The notes: generated by a model from the sequence alone, not told the origin. Positions 22,021-33,364 are shown, numbered from the stretch's first letter. The stretch: 64,000 nt of DNA from Rosa chinensis (GCF_002994745.2 NC_037091.1:30940612-31004611); one strand, 5' to 3'. Made by a program: numbers and translations.

Positions 22021-24516
22021 CTGCTCTCATTTAAAAGTATACAATCAAAAAACTTTTAATTGAAATGTGTGTAGAACATGCAATAACAAATGGGTTATGC
22101 AATTGAACAAAAGCAGGGCATACAACTAGAATTATGAGAGCACAAGCTACTAAAGGAGCAACCTGTATCATCTCTATTCTTTTGATAACATAATTCATCT
22201 TTACAGCAGCTAATCGCATTGTCCAAGGTAACCACTGAACCAGGAACCTTAATTTTATCTAAAGTTTCAGGTCCCTCACAAGAGAAACAATCACGATACT
22301 CAAATGCAACATGCCTAATAGCGGGAATATTTTCTTATAATCACATCATATCTTAGTATTACTCGACATTATTCAGTCCCAACTGAAGCTTATTCGGAAC
22401 TCTTAAATCCAGTGGGTATTATTATCAGCCATAGCAGAAAACAAAATCTAAGAATTCCCTTTCTGAATGTTTACCATGGGAACTGGACTCTACACTTCCA
22501 TCTTCTTGACTGTCAGATTTAGTCTCACCACTTTCCAAGTCAAACTCCAGACCACTTTCTCTACAACCTAATGATCCATTACATGCATAATTTCTGACTT
22601 TCATCCCAATCATCTCATATCACAACTACCAATACGATATCTTTTTGCTAAGTAAGCTAATATATTTCTAAGATCAAGTGACGTTTCTTAATTCAAGAGA
22701 CTATGGCCATCAAGCCAATAATATCAAGCAAGAAACCATGTCCAATTCTCCCACCAAAATGAACTGGTGATACATAAAGGCAATAAAATATGCTTTTACT
22801 GCAATATATTGCACAACCAAAACTTATACTAAAGAGTAACAAGAGCATGACATTCTCATTAATACAACCTCAATAAAGTGTCCATCTATTGTCATTTCTT
22901 CTACCTGGCATCGAATCCAAGACAGCAAAAACATAAAAATAAAAAATGATATGGTTTAGAATACTATATGATTAATCTCAAGCTTTATAATGGGACTAAA
23001 AATACAAGGCTACAGCTATATATACAATACACCAAAGTTTCACCCAAATCCATATTAACATAGGGTTTCGGCATTTAGCCATGAATGAAAGAAACAAAGT
23101 AACAATGGAGTACTCCCATTCTCTAAATCAGAAACAATGAAAATAAACAAGAAATTCACCAAAATTGAAAAGAATAAAGAGATAGAAATCAATCTTATTG
23201 ATTTAATTGAGAGAAGAGTGAGAGACCTCCTTCACGAATCGATGCAGAGATGTTTGCCGAAGCTGTGCGATGCATTGAGAGAAGATGTGGAAAGAGACCG
23301 AGCTTCTCTGTTCGGGAAAGAGAAGAAGTGAGATGTGAAATAACTATGCAGCACAATTGTTTACCAAATCTGAGGGATGATTTACTCAAATCCAAATGCT
23401 CAATTAAAAAGGGTTGCCAATCGGAGTTATTTGTATTCGGAAAGTCCAAATCCAAATCCTTAATTACGTCCAAATCACCCTATCCAAGCAGGGCATTACA
23501 GAAGTTGCAAGGAGCATATCATGAACACGTTGAAACATCGCTTTCCTTCTAAGATAAACCCCATAACATGTTTCAGCAAAATGGATACTCTCCAAGCAAA
23601 TGCTTATTGATCAAAGACCAACATATGCCCTTTCTGCAGTAAGAGACTAAGTCCAAAACAAGTAATGAATCATCCAAGAATGATGATTTTCAACTGGTCC
23701 TATCATTCTGCAATTAATTTAGGATTCTTCAAGGACTTGCTAGCCACAAAGAAACACATTTCTTATAATGAACCTACTTGGCCACTCACAAGAACAGCAG
23801 ATCTAAAGGACTTCCCCAAGTTTTACCATTTTCTTATGCAAAACCAAGCACAGTTTCTTCTTATATTTGATAATATGTAAACTAGCAGTTCTATTCACAA
23901 TGTGAAATAGTCGCTTCAGTTCATTTTGAGTAAGGATTTCATTTCCACTCTCCAATTCAACCTTTTCATGAATAATATATAAGAATTCATCGTATCTCCA
24001 AGAAAATTTATCACTCTTCTCCACAAGGTCAAGCACCAAAATGCATACAAAAATCTCTTAAACAATAATATAGAGAATAGAAATATAGGGATGGCTAATA
24101 ATCAGTTGGAACAACTAAATTTTACCCGTAAGGCTATGCTTGCATTTTCTTAGACTGAGTGAAGTATAAAGGGAAAATGTTGGAAAACCATAGCAACAGG
24201 CATGTTTTAATCAAAACATCAAAGCATAAGAATGTGAACAGAGGGTTTGTACATCTCAAAATTTGAGGTTGTAACAATGGAAAAAGAAACAATAGAAGTA
24301 TAGCACAATACAACAAGCACTAATGACAACATCAGCCATCCTAAACTAATGTATCATGTTAATAATATCTTAGTACTTGCAAGTTCACAATGTCAAAACC
24401 ATGAGTCATAACAGCAAATTGAGACCTAAAAAGTAAGGATTGAAAGAGGAACCTGATATATGGTCTATCAGCACATCAGGCTATCAGCACATTCCCAAAT
24501 CTGTCAGCCAGAGTGT
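22021..24516 (-). other. Duplicated block with unrecognised exon-like pieces (unit A)
   Basis: Two stretches on the minus strand splice in phase: 22475-22613 (acidic, with FDLESGETKSDSQEDGSVE) and 22163-22234 (giving LDNAISCCKDELCYQKNRDD). Both have GT/AG borders. A third open piece at about 23890-24039 reads LVEKSDKFSWRYDEFLYII. I recognise no family. In unit A' the first piece has a 1-nt and a 3-nt indel relative to A, which argues against strong constraint. The stretch 23100-23340 looks like a pyrimidine-rich 5' leader on the minus strand. These may be parts of one damaged host gene or of an old capture event. Confidence 0.3.
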
Positions 24517-26693
24517 TGTTGGTGCCAATTTCGGCATCAATGAGTCAACGGAGGTTCCGTTGAAATCCAAGTGTAAAGTGGTGGGGTTGTTTTCTTCAAG
24601 TGGGCCTATCTTTTCCTTCGATTAGTTTGGCTACATGAGTAGCCCTGGTCGTCCACTTGTGACTGAAGGTATGCCCTGGTAGTCCTGTGCCTAGCCTTGG
24701 TCGTTCACCTCTTGTGACTGAAGGTATGGCCTCGGGCTTCCTTCATCTGATCCTGGGCCTCCAAGCTACCTTGTTTGGTGAAACTGATAGTCTCGTCTCG
24801 GACTTCCTTCACCTGGTGTTGGGCTTCCTCCACCTAATGTTGGGCTTCCAATCCTTTCTTGGGTGGAACTGATGGCCTCACGTCGGGCTTCCTCCACCTC
24901 GTGTTGGGCTTCCAAGCTCCTTGTTGGGTGAAGCTGATAGTCTCGTCTCGGACTTCCTTCACCTTGTGTTGGGCTTCCACCACCTCGTGTTGGGCTTCCA
25001 CGCTCCTTTCTTGGGTGGAATTGATGGCCTCACGTCAGGCTTCCTCCACCTCGTGTTGGGCTTCCAAGATCCTTGTTGGGTGAAGCTGATAGTCTCGTCT
25101 CGAACTTCCTTCACCTCGTGTTGGGCTTCCAAGCTCTTTTCTTGGGTGGAACTGATGGCCTCACGTCGGGCTTCCTCCACCTCGTGTTGGGCTTCCAAGC
25201 TCCTTGTTGGGTGAAGCTGATAGTCTCGTCTCGGACTTCCTTCACCTCGTGTTGGGCTTCCACGCTCCTTTCTTGGGTGGAATTGATGGCCTCACGTCGG
25301 GCTTCCTCCACCTCGTGTTGGGCTTCCAAGCTCCTTGTTGGGTGAAGCTGATAGTCTCGTCTCGGACTTCCTTCACCTCGTGTTGGGCTTCCAAGCTCCT
25401 TGTTGGGTGAAGCTGATAGTCTCGTCTCAGACTTCCTTCACCTCGTGTTGGGCTTCCACCACCTCGTATTGGGCTTCCACGCTCCTTTCTTGGGTGGAAT
25501 TGATGGCCTCACGTCGGGCTTCCTCCACCTCGTGTTGGGCTTCCAAGATCCTTGTTGGGTGAAGCTGATAGTCTCGTCTCGGACTTCCTTCACCTCGTGT
25601 TGGGCTTCCACCACCTCGTGTTGGGCTTCCAAGCTCCTTTCTCTTGGGTGGAACTGATGGCCTCACGTCGGGCTTCCTCCACCTCGTGTTGGGCTTCCAA
25701 GCTCCTTGTTGGGTGAAGCTGATAGTCTCGTCTCGGACTTCCTTCACCTCGTGTTGGGCTTCCACCACCTCGTGTTGGGCTTCCACGCTCCTTTCTTGGG
25801 TGGAATTGATGGCCTCACGTCGGGCTTCCTCCACCTCGTGTTGGGCTTCCAAGCTCCTTGTTGGGTGAAGCTGATAGTCTCGTCTCGGACTTCCTTCACC
25901 TCGTGTTGGGCTTCCACCACCTCGAGTTGGCGGAGCTCTATGGAAAGGACTATGCATTTTGGCATAGCTTTCGGAGAGAAGAGAAAGTCGAAGTCCCCTT
26001 TTCTGCTTGTGAAGGATTGATATTTATAGGAGAAGGAGTAGTTGAGATGTTGAGGGAAGGCATGGGTTCTTCCCGAAAATCAGGGTGTCAGCCCTATGAT
26101 TTCTGCTTCCTGACACTCCATCTGACAGAGTTGGTGACAGATGTCACAACTATGTGGTCTCTTCCTCTCACGTCACTTTTGGACCATGCCCTCTGACCAT
26201 ACCTATCATCAGAGCGTGACACCTGGCCTAATAGGTAAGAGTTGGCCCTTGATTTCCACTAACTATGTCTCCTTTGCAATCACTTTGTCTAAGAGTGATC
26301 CTGGTAGTCGAGGCCTTAGCCTTGGAGGTCGTGGCTTCTAAGCTTGGGGGCCGAACTCTTGGTCTTGGGGGTTGAGGCTTTGGATTATGCCTCTCTAGTA
26401 GTGAGGTCACGATATGTTTTGGCCTTGCCATCCAAGATGGTGAGTCAATTACATGGTGACAGTCCAAGACTTAAGAGGTGGAGATCCAAGATTGAAGACT
26501 TGGAGTATGAAAGGGAGGCATCTCACTAGTCATGATTATTTCCATTTTAGAGTTATCTTTTCTTTCTTGATGAAAGATTTAAGTGCGTTGAAAGGTCAGA
26601 GTCTTACGTGGACTCTTTGACATTTCAACGCGTACCACGTAGAATGGGTTGAAAAGTCAAAAGTATTTGTCGAACCAAATTATGACATCAACA
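24517..26693 (+). mobile_element. Solo LTR (2.18 kb) with 5-bp target duplication
   Basis: The insertion starts TGTTGGTGCCAATTTCGG and ends TTATGACATCAACA, i.e. TG...CA. It is flanked by agtgt on both sides (24512-24516 and 26694-26698). The paralogous site at 55726-55730 has a single agtgt. The starting sequence does not recur near the right end, and no gag or pol is readable, so a solo LTR is the simplest reading. A TATA-like TATTTATAGG at 26021-26030 suggests + orientation, with U3 to its left. An unusually short complete element is the alternative. Confidence 0.8.
24740..25940. repeat. Tandem repeat array (about 65/66-bp units in alternating types)
   Basis: Two related unit types alternate. 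One contains TTGTTGGGTGAAGCTGATAG and TCTCGTCTCGGACTTCC; the other contains TTCTTGGGTGGAATTGATGG and CCTCACGTCGGGCTTCC. Both end in CACCTCGTGTTGGGCTTCCA, and some units carry an extra 21-bp CCACCTCGTGTTGGGCTTCCA. Type alternation gives a higher-order unit near 130-150 bp. Both strands stay open over long distances, which is a side effect of the repeat. The array lies in the presumed U3 of the solo LTR. Confidence 0.88.
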
Positions 26694-26698
26694 AGTGT

Positions 26699-28861
26699 GT
26701 GCAGCAGGTTGCTCCATACATTGGAGGCATGTCCCTGCAATCCACTCCACTGCCGATAAGTTTGATGTTGCTCTTCCACTTCTCTAGCCCATCTCTATGA
26801 AGAATAAAATACAGGTGGCCGCTGAGAAATCTGTATATATCCAACAGAACTTGTTCAAGCAAAATTATGAAACACTGCACTTGGTATCTAAGTGACATGA
26901 GAATGAAACTCTGGGAGGACAAAGAAAACATAGGTATAGGAATACTTTTGACTTTTTGAGAACTAGATTCGTTAGCAAGTGATCTATACCTTGTTTCATC
27001 ATTCACTTGTTCTATGTGATCTAGTTTTCAATTGGATTGTCACCCATACAAAAACTTACATGCTTAGAAAAGAAAAATAAGATCTATAATTCATAATCTT
27101 AAACTATAATCTAAAACTTGAAAAAAAAATAAAGAAATAAGATATGCATGATGCATGTTTATAGGTATATAAGCGTGTATACTGAAGAGTAAAAGATAGA
27201 AAGATAAAATGCAAGTTAATTTAGAAAGTATATAGAATAGTAATTAAATATCTATTTTCCTGTCCATTTAATACCAAGAGTGGAATGATTAAATTCCGTA
27301 ACGTTACGTAGACATGAAGCATAAAGGAGAAAGTACGGCCGTCTTGAGTACATATGCAACTGTAAATACACCCAGATCAAAAGCACAATAGGTGAACGAA
27401 TAAGATTTACTACTTACCACATCTGTCACATAGGTAGGTTTTGCCTTTGAGAAAGATGTAGTCAGCAACATGGCTAGATAATGCAGCAGGTTTTAAAAAT
27501 TAAATGTATGAAGACCTGCAGAAAGAACTAAACATGTCACTGTAAAAAAGTCAAGTACACAGAAAAATGTTTATTACAAGAGAGACATGCATCAATAAAA
27601 ATTAGAAGAATAAACATCTAACATAAAGATCGATTTTGACTACGTTTATGTAGATTTTGATGCACAATTGAGTGATATATACGTACATTATATACTTGCC
27701 TTCCATTAAATGACTTGGATCACTACTTGAATAGGCAATCTGGAACCCAATGACACAGATAAACCATTAATCCATTGGGTCACCAACACTACAGCATCCT
27801 TAACCACATCAAGGTCTATAGTAGTCCTTTAGAAATTTCACTCCGGACTTTTGAGAAATTGCACTTTTCTGTCTTAAACACAATCACAGCATATCTATTG
27901 CACATGCTTGCATTTGACAACAATATTTGAATAATTCCTATCAACCAATAAATGTCAATACCTAAACCTTAATTTAAGGGAGTACATTAAATAACTAGAA
28001 GCATAAGCCCAAAAAGAAAACAAAGCTTCGCCAATATGGAGGGAGCGGGACATATACTGAAACACAAGAACGGAAAAGGAATTAAATTGAATTACTACTA
28101 ACAACAGATCGATGTTAAAGAAGTCGTTGTTATAGATGCCAAGCTTGTCATGTCTCTAATAGACAATAATGAAAACCGACTCACCATTCAATACCCATAT
28201 CATCATGAAGAAATATTCATTCATTTGATATTCAAGAAGACACAGTGACACACACAGCTACATACATAAAACAGTCTATAGCTTAACTTTGGTCTCATTT
28301 TAATAGCAATTTCATGATTCTAAATCAAACAGAAAGGAATGGACTAAGAGCTAAAAAGATCATCCACTTCGGATTAAGAATTTAAGATAACAATCCATTG
28401 GTAGATATCACAATACATAGGTAGATGAACGTTTATTTTGCACCAAAAGCAAGGGATATACTACTTACTAGAAAGGAAGTCGTCTGTGAATGTGAAGTGC
28501 ACACGGCAGAGTCAACATCATCAAGTTTATCCATGTTTGTCCTCGGTTCTGGCAAAAACTAATACAAAAGATTTGTTTGTTGCTTAAAGAAATAACAGCA
28601 CACAGAGATACTCAAGAGAAGGAAAATGCCGTGTGAACAATGCCAGTGAAGAAAGAAACATTATAATTCATTGATTGGTATCAGATTACAATCACAAACT
28701 TATACACAACCAAATGACCTTCAACGTACAACAGCATTAAGTCACTAACTAACCACTCAACTATAACTATTATCTAAATTAAATTCCTTTTCCTTCCCGT
28801 AAGATGTTCACTTCTGGTAAATCGTTGATCCGTTGCATGGATGGCAGCGTCTAGTTTCTTC
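26699..28861. other. Non-coding or unresolved stretch, with possible exon fragments
   Basis: AT-rich. The first 430 bp have a partner in A' (55731-56173). On the minus strand an AG at about 26795 precedes an open piece reading REVEEQHQTYRQWSGLQG. In unit A' this piece continues into LADRFGNV; in A it is cut by the solo LTR. A further GT/AG-bounded piece at about 28467-28560 reads MDKLDDVDSAVCTSHSQTTS. I recognise no protein family and cannot join them into one reading frame. Confidence 0.3.
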
Positions 28862-28918
28862 AGACAAACCCTAACCCTAATCCTAAAACTCAAACCCTAA
28901 CCCTAACCCTAACCCTAA
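28862..28918. repeat. Telomere-like CCCTAA repeats
   Basis: The stretch reads AAACCCTAACCCTAATCCTA, then four successive CCCTAA-type units and CCCTAAAACC. The units are mostly 6-mers, not the 7-mer CCCTAAA of most plant telomeres. Telo-box motifs (AAACCCTAA) are also common in plant leaders and introns. Here the array lies downstream of the small minus-strand gene at 28978-29344. Confidence 0.75.
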
Positions 28919-28977
28919 AACCACCAGAAAACATGAAAGCTCCCTCTCTTATTGCCATGGTCAAAGCACACCAGCTT

Positions 28978-29344
28978 TCACGTTGATCTAATTTCTTCCC
29001 TTGTTGCCATAGTTGTGCATGCCCTGGTCATCTCCCCTGATGCTGCGACGAGTTCGAGTACTGACCAGTTGAAGTGGCTGTGCCCAAAAAAGTCATATGT
29101 ATAGGGAACCAGTATCATCATCTCTCTTTTGACCCGGTATTCATAATAATGACCATTTGATGCTGGTCTATATTGCAGACGTAAAGGAAAACCACAAACA
29201 AAACAAAAAATCAATAATCATGAAAACCTATCAACGCGGATCATATATTGTAAGTAATCGGAAAGAGATGTACCTTTGGTAAATCATTGATTCGATTATT
29301 TGAGGCCTTTGTGAAGGAAGGTGATGGTTGTGAACCTTCTCCAT
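28978..29344 (-). CDS. Small unrecognised two-exon gene
   Basis: Exon 1 (29274-29344) starts MEKVHNHHLPSQRPQIIE and ends at a GT donor (CAAAG/GTACAT). Exon 2 (28978-29167) follows an AG acceptor (gcaatatag) and ends at TGA. The spliced length is 261 nt, exactly 87 codons, giving an 86-residue protein. It includes HYYEYRVKREMMILVPYTYD and has no recognised domain. A TATAAAA lies at 29437-29443 on the same strand, about 90 bp upstream of the ATG, followed by a C/T-rich leader. An upstream in-frame ATG at 29505 precedes the TATA box and is less likely. The alternative is that this is only the start of a longer, non-coding or differently spliced transcript. Confidence 0.35.
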
Positions 29345-29436
29345 TTTGGATCGATGACGGTTCTAAAAGAAACGGAAAAGAGACGAGGGAGGAATTTGCT
29401 TCTTAGTGTTTTGCTTGGCCGAGCCGAAAGAGAGCG

Positions 29437-29443
29437 TTTTATA
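29437..29443 (-). promoter_or_regulatory. TATA box of the small minus-strand gene
   Basis: The minus strand reads CCCTATAAAACGCTCTC. It is followed by a pyrimidine-rich leader and an ATG about 93 bp downstream, a normal spacing for a plant core promoter. Confidence 0.5.
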
Positions 29444-29519
29444 GGGAATTGGGAGTGAAGACGGGAGGTTCTGGAAGCAGCATAAGGGCATAGTTGTCTC
29501 ATCATATATGAATGTGAAT

Positions 29520-30239
29520 TGTGAAGATAAATGCCCCCCTCTCGTTTGAGAAACTCAAAAAAGGAATTGTATCTTGGAAGTGGAATCGATTTTCTTGGCC
29601 AGAGAAAAGTGGATTATTGTTGGGAAAAGAATAGTTTGAACTGGCATTATTTGTTTGGAAAAAAGAAAAAAGAAAAAAGAAAAAAAACACGTATCGGTGC
29701 ATTTACGTACATTTATGATTTTTTTTTTCTTTTTATAAAGAAAGCTGCATAGTTTACCTTTTAGGATAAGAAAGGAAAATCTATTAAAAAAAATGTCTTC
29801 AAAGCAGAGTTCGTTTGTCACTATACGTAAAAGAGAAATATGTGGGTTTACGAGAGTTCATTTAGTTTAGAGTTGAATATAGGGTGGTGCTATTCACACA
29901 CCATTTTTCTCTATTCGCACACCCCTTCTATTTTTCTATTACTTTAAATCAAGGGATATTTCCCATTTGCCCCAGTAATAGCGAAAGTTGCCCAGTTACA
30001 CAACTCTTTGTTGTGAAAAGACATTGATGTCCTTTTCTTTTTGAGGAGTTCCTTGCTTGTGCCATGCTGAATGTTATTTTGGCTTTTTCTTGCCTCTTGC
30101 CTCTTGGATCACTGCTTCGTTTCTTCTTGCCAGTTGCTGAGAATACTATGTTGAGCTGTTCATCTTGATCTTCTTGCTTGAGAAATGAACTTCTTGAAAA
30201 GTGTGAAATAGATCTTCATGCTTGAGTCTTATCTTCTAT
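29520..30239. other. Low-complexity intergenic stretch
   Basis: It has A/T and T runs (29650-29740) and no frame with a recognisable domain. The right part (29940-30239) adjoins the pararetrovirus remnant and may include its non-coding region. Confidence 0.45.
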
Positions 30240-30260
30240 GTTGATGTAGTGAGATGATCG

Positions 30261-31611
30261 TCAAGCCTCCATCATGTTTTCAATGTTATGGAGTTCGTCA
30301 TCATCGAGATTATTCCAGTAATCAGCATCACTTTCTCTCACTTGTTGTCTCTCATGCTCTTCTTTATACAATAAATCATATACTTCTTTAGTGGTTGTGC
30401 TCATATCAACAATGTACAGCTCTCCTGGTCGTGGTACGCCGTCCAGGTGTTCTCTGGTGTAGAGATTTAAAGCATTGGCTTGGTAGATTAATTGCAGATG
30501 AGTATCATCAAAGAAATCATCTACTACAAGCTGGGCTGCACGAAATTTATGAATATCTTCCAGTGTTGGTGCCACACCAATTGTTGGTAATGGAGGTGGC
30601 TCTATATAATTACGAAGTGATATGAAGACTAGGTGTCTGGCTTTATCATGATATAGACTAGTTCTACGAGGATATGAAGGAATGCTGATTATTTCTAATC
30701 GGATAGTACTATAACCTAATCCTATACTTCCCCATTGCTTAAGATAATGAGTTATAGCATACTTAAGGTGATAGGAGAATGACTCTATATGATGTTCATT
30801 TTGGACATAAAGACTTTTTAACACTCCATGTTCCATTAGAAAACCTGGAGTAACTCTAACTCTACGATTATCATGCTCAATGTATATTTCACCAAAGTCT
30901 CTCATATTAATAGTAGCTAATAGAATATGAAATCGTGCTTTTTCTTCAGGGTGAGAAAATGTATCATGACAAATGACTCCTATACCAGGTTGAGGATGAG
31001 ATATAAGATTAAAGAGAAAATTCTCGATAGCTACTTGAAGGGAAAGATGCTTATCATGCTGTAACTTGAAGATTTTATCTTTACAATCATGAGGTAAATA
31101 CGAAAACCTTTCTTTTGCTAGGGCTTGTAAAAAGTAGGGATTTTTTGTTTCTCTTTCTAACAGAGATGCAGGCCAACTACTTTCTTGCTGAATAAACTCA
31201 ACTGTATGTTTTTTGATAATTTATATTTAGTGTACGAAAATGAGTAACTACTGTATCATGCTCGTTTTGCAAATTATGATACAATGTATTCAGATTATCA
31301 TGCTGTGCTTTAAGGTAATTATATTGTGGCTAGAGTCTAGCATGTTGTGCTCTTAACTTAGGATATTCTTCTTGATATCTAGCGAGATCACAGTTATTGG
31401 CCGAAAACTCTTGCTCAAGTGCTCTAATTAACTTTTCTTGACCCCTTCTCATCTCTATGGTATTTATTCTAATATTCCAAAAATTATCTAATAAAACTTG
31501 TTGTCTAGGAGATAATGATGCTGTACTTTTATATCTAAAGAGTGGATTTCTAATTTCTTGCACAGTGTAGCCATTAAAGTTATAACTAATATTTGCTGAT
31601 CTTGCTGTCAT
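30261..31611 (-). pseudogene. Second pararetroviral-type ORF, interrupted
   Basis: The first part (31330-31611) begins MTARSANISYNFNGYTV and is rich in Gln/Glu/Arg, suggesting a coiled coil. A stop and a frameshift near 31210-31330 separate it from the longest open part (30261-30905, 214 residues), which includes FHILLATINMRDFGEIYIEH just upstream of and across its start. The function is not recognised. It follows RNase H on the same strand, so it may be the second, function-unknown ORF of a Florendovirus-like genome. The tail is acidic (YWNNLDDDELHNIENM). Confidence 0.5.
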
Positions 31612-31619
31612 GCTTAGTG

Positions 31620-32310
31620 GATTACCACTTTCTGCTCTTTGAGTACTAGAAGAAGCCGAGATAAGATATCTGCAAGTGTATTATCATCTCCTTTTATATG
31701 CTCAAATTGTGGCCTAAATCCATTTCCTGTAATACAATCTATAAAATTGACCCATCTTCTGGCTGCTTGTTTATTAGTAGTGATTTTATTATAATGAGAA
31801 ACAATATTTTGACAATAAGTTCTAATTGTAAATATTTCATTATGTAAGAATAAAGAAAATGCTTCTAAAGAATTAATTATGCCTAATATTTCTAAATCTG
31901 TGGCTGGTAATCGAGATTGTATATCACTAAATTTACCTATGCATATCTACAAATTTGCTCATCAGACTTTGGTAATTTTTTAAACTTTTTCTGATATAAA
32001 ATTCCTGCCCAACCTAATGCTGATGCATCTGTTTCTACTATTTTGTAACTACTATCTAATGGTAGTGCTAAAGGTTTGAGTTGTGTAATTTCTTGTTTAA
32101 TTTGCTGAACTAACTTAATATCTTCTGTATTAAAGTATTTCTGACCTATTTTGCTAGTCTTACTATGTAAAACTGCTATTTTTCTTCCTAAATCTGGGAT
32201 GAAACTTCTAGCATAATTTAATAATCCTAAAAATGCTTGTAACTACTTTTTATCCTCTAATCGATCTGGAAATTCTATAACCTTCTTAGCTATAATCTTA
32301 AACTCCCACT
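31620..32310 (-). pseudogene. Pararetroviral reverse transcriptase-RNase H fragment, decayed
   Basis: Short recognisable motifs on the minus strand are FLGLLNYARSFIPDLG, typical of the RT connection region, and ETDASALGW, which carries the first RNase H aspartate. The catalytic YxDD region of RT is not present. Stops and shifts occur after the RNase H start and near 32243-32250. The fragment begins inside an intron of the L25 gene. I give only these short motifs and do not reconstruct the protein. Confidence 0.7.
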
Positions 32311-32364
32311 GAACTGAACACAAATTCTTGAGATAGATTGCGAAATTTTGAAGGTTGTTGTTAC

Positions 32365-32998
32365 CTTTCTTCAATCCAGGAGAGATATCATCTCCTCTGA
32401 ATACAAGAGGAATTTCGACTTTCAACAAAGCATTTGAAGGGGCCCTTATGAAGGTCACATTAAGCGGAGCATCGGTGCTCGAGTGTAGATGAATCTATCA
32501 CAAACATATATATACAACTCAAATTTCATATGAAAGCAACAAATCAAATTCATAATCGAAGACAAGGGGAATAGGGTAGAGTACCAAGCGCGGTAAAACG
32601 CGGACTTTCTCAACGACGTCGTCTGCATCGAAGTCGGAGCGGACCTCGAGGTGGAAGAGGCGAGAGAGGAAGAAAGAGCGGCCGAGATGATTGAGGAGCT
32701 TGCGGATCTGGTTCGTGCGGAAGGAGATGAGTCGTTTATTGCCGCCGTGCTGGCCGTCCTCTTGCTCGAAGATGATGTCGGGGACGGGGCCGGCCTTCTG
32801 CTCTTTGGCGGCGATGCTTTTGCAGGAGGTTAAGCGCGGGACGGCAAGGATGGTCTCGTCGTATTTCAGTTCGGGTCGGGGGAAGGACTCCGGGTTGGAA
32901 TCGTCGTCGACGAGAGCGGCTGCGGCGGATTGGGTGTAGCGGCGGAGCTGGAAGGGTGCGGAGAGCGCGGAGGCGCAACGCCGCTGGAGGAGGAACAT
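32365..32998 (-). pseudogene. Mitochondrial ribosomal protein L25 (bL25m-like), truncated after exon 2
   Basis: Exon 1 (32585-32998) begins MFLLQRRCASALSAPFQLRR, a typical mitochondrial presequence. It continues with IIFEQEDGQHGGNKRLIS and NHLGRSFFLSRLF, diagnostic of the plant L25 / Gln-tRNA-synthetase anticodon-binding-like ribosomal family. Exon 2 (32365-32494) reads IHLHSSTDAPLNVTFIRAPS and VFRGDDISPGLKKG, and ends at a GT donor (AAAG/GTAACA). About 55 bp into the next intron the sequence turns into pararetroviral RT. No exon for the missing C-terminal part is found further along. About 181 codons remain. Both exons are undamaged, so truncation may be recent, or further exons may lie beyond the virus where I failed to see them. 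Confidence 0.85.
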
Positions 32999-33059
32999 TT
33001 TGGGTTTGGGCTCGGCGAGTAGGAGTCTGGGAGTGGGAGAGTAAATGTCAACTGGGGTT

Positions 33060-33364
33060 TAGGAGGGTTTTTCCCTTTTTCTATATGAAAAAAAAATTAC
33101 CAAATAATTACCTTGTCGGTAATTTATGAGGAACTAGCAGGGGAGAGAGAGAGAGAAAAAAAAAAACAAAAAACAAAACAAAAAGAATCAAATTACCAAA
33201 AACTGCAAACCAAGCCAAATTTTTCCCATTCAGAGAGTTCCAATCGGAGATTCCCCTGTGAATTGTCTAGATTAGAACTATCAATTCCGACACAATCCAA
33301 TAATACAACTTGAAATCCAAATGAAATAAAACGGGTTGAATCCGGATGATTATAAAACGGGTCA
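33060..33364. other. Upstream flank of the L25 gene
   Basis: A short GA run and A-rich sequence; no gene seen. It presumably contains the promoter of the minus-strand L25 gene. It ends with ggtca, the left target duplication of the solo LTR. Confidence 0.45.

Larger units (their letters stand above)
8661..27125. repeat. Segmental duplication unit A (direct; partner 36298-56173)
   Basis: From 8661 (atactacttgttattaaacg at 8664) the sequence is colinear and highly similar to the stretch starting at 36298. Block 1 runs 8661-21137 against 36298-42617 and includes the receptor kinase. Block 2 runs about 21826-24516 and 26694-27125 against about 53052-55730 and 55726-56173. Differences in length come from insertions in one unit or the other: in A a MITE, a MULE containing a copia element, and a solo LTR; in A' a Helitron containing a copia element and a TRIM. 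Similarity stops near 27125, where A' is interrupted by a copia element inside a TRIM. Confidence 0.9.
30240..32320 (-). mobile_element. Endogenous plant pararetrovirus (Caulimoviridae-like) remnant
   Basis: On the minus strand the 5' part (about 32310 to 31620) matches the end of reverse transcriptase and the start of RNase H of a plant pararetrovirus, with several stops. The 3' part (31611 to 30261) is a second viral-type frame with a stop and a frameshift. The order RT-RNase H followed by a separate frame fits a Florendovirus-like two-ORF layout, but a permuted integration of another genus cannot be excluded. There are no LTRs, as expected for this group. It is decayed and incomplete: movement, capsid and protease regions upstream of RT are not seen. 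Confidence 0.65.

Noticed and set aside
23137..23552. Frames with KINKKFTKIEKNKEIEIN and the antisense frame
   Set aside because: They look like leader-type sequence, are not consistently maintained between the two units, and match nothing I know.
24740..25940. CRISPR-like array
   Set aside because: Units are contiguous without unique spacers and the window is plant nuclear DNA.
24687..26020. Many overlapping open frames on both strands, some looking like coiled-coil repeats (EAQHEVEEARREA)
   Set aside because: They come from the 65/66-bp tandem array. Units are not all multiples of three, frames switch, and both strands are equally open.
28862..28918. A true telomere or chromosome end
   Set aside because: Too short, degenerate and surrounded by ordinary genic and transposon sequence.
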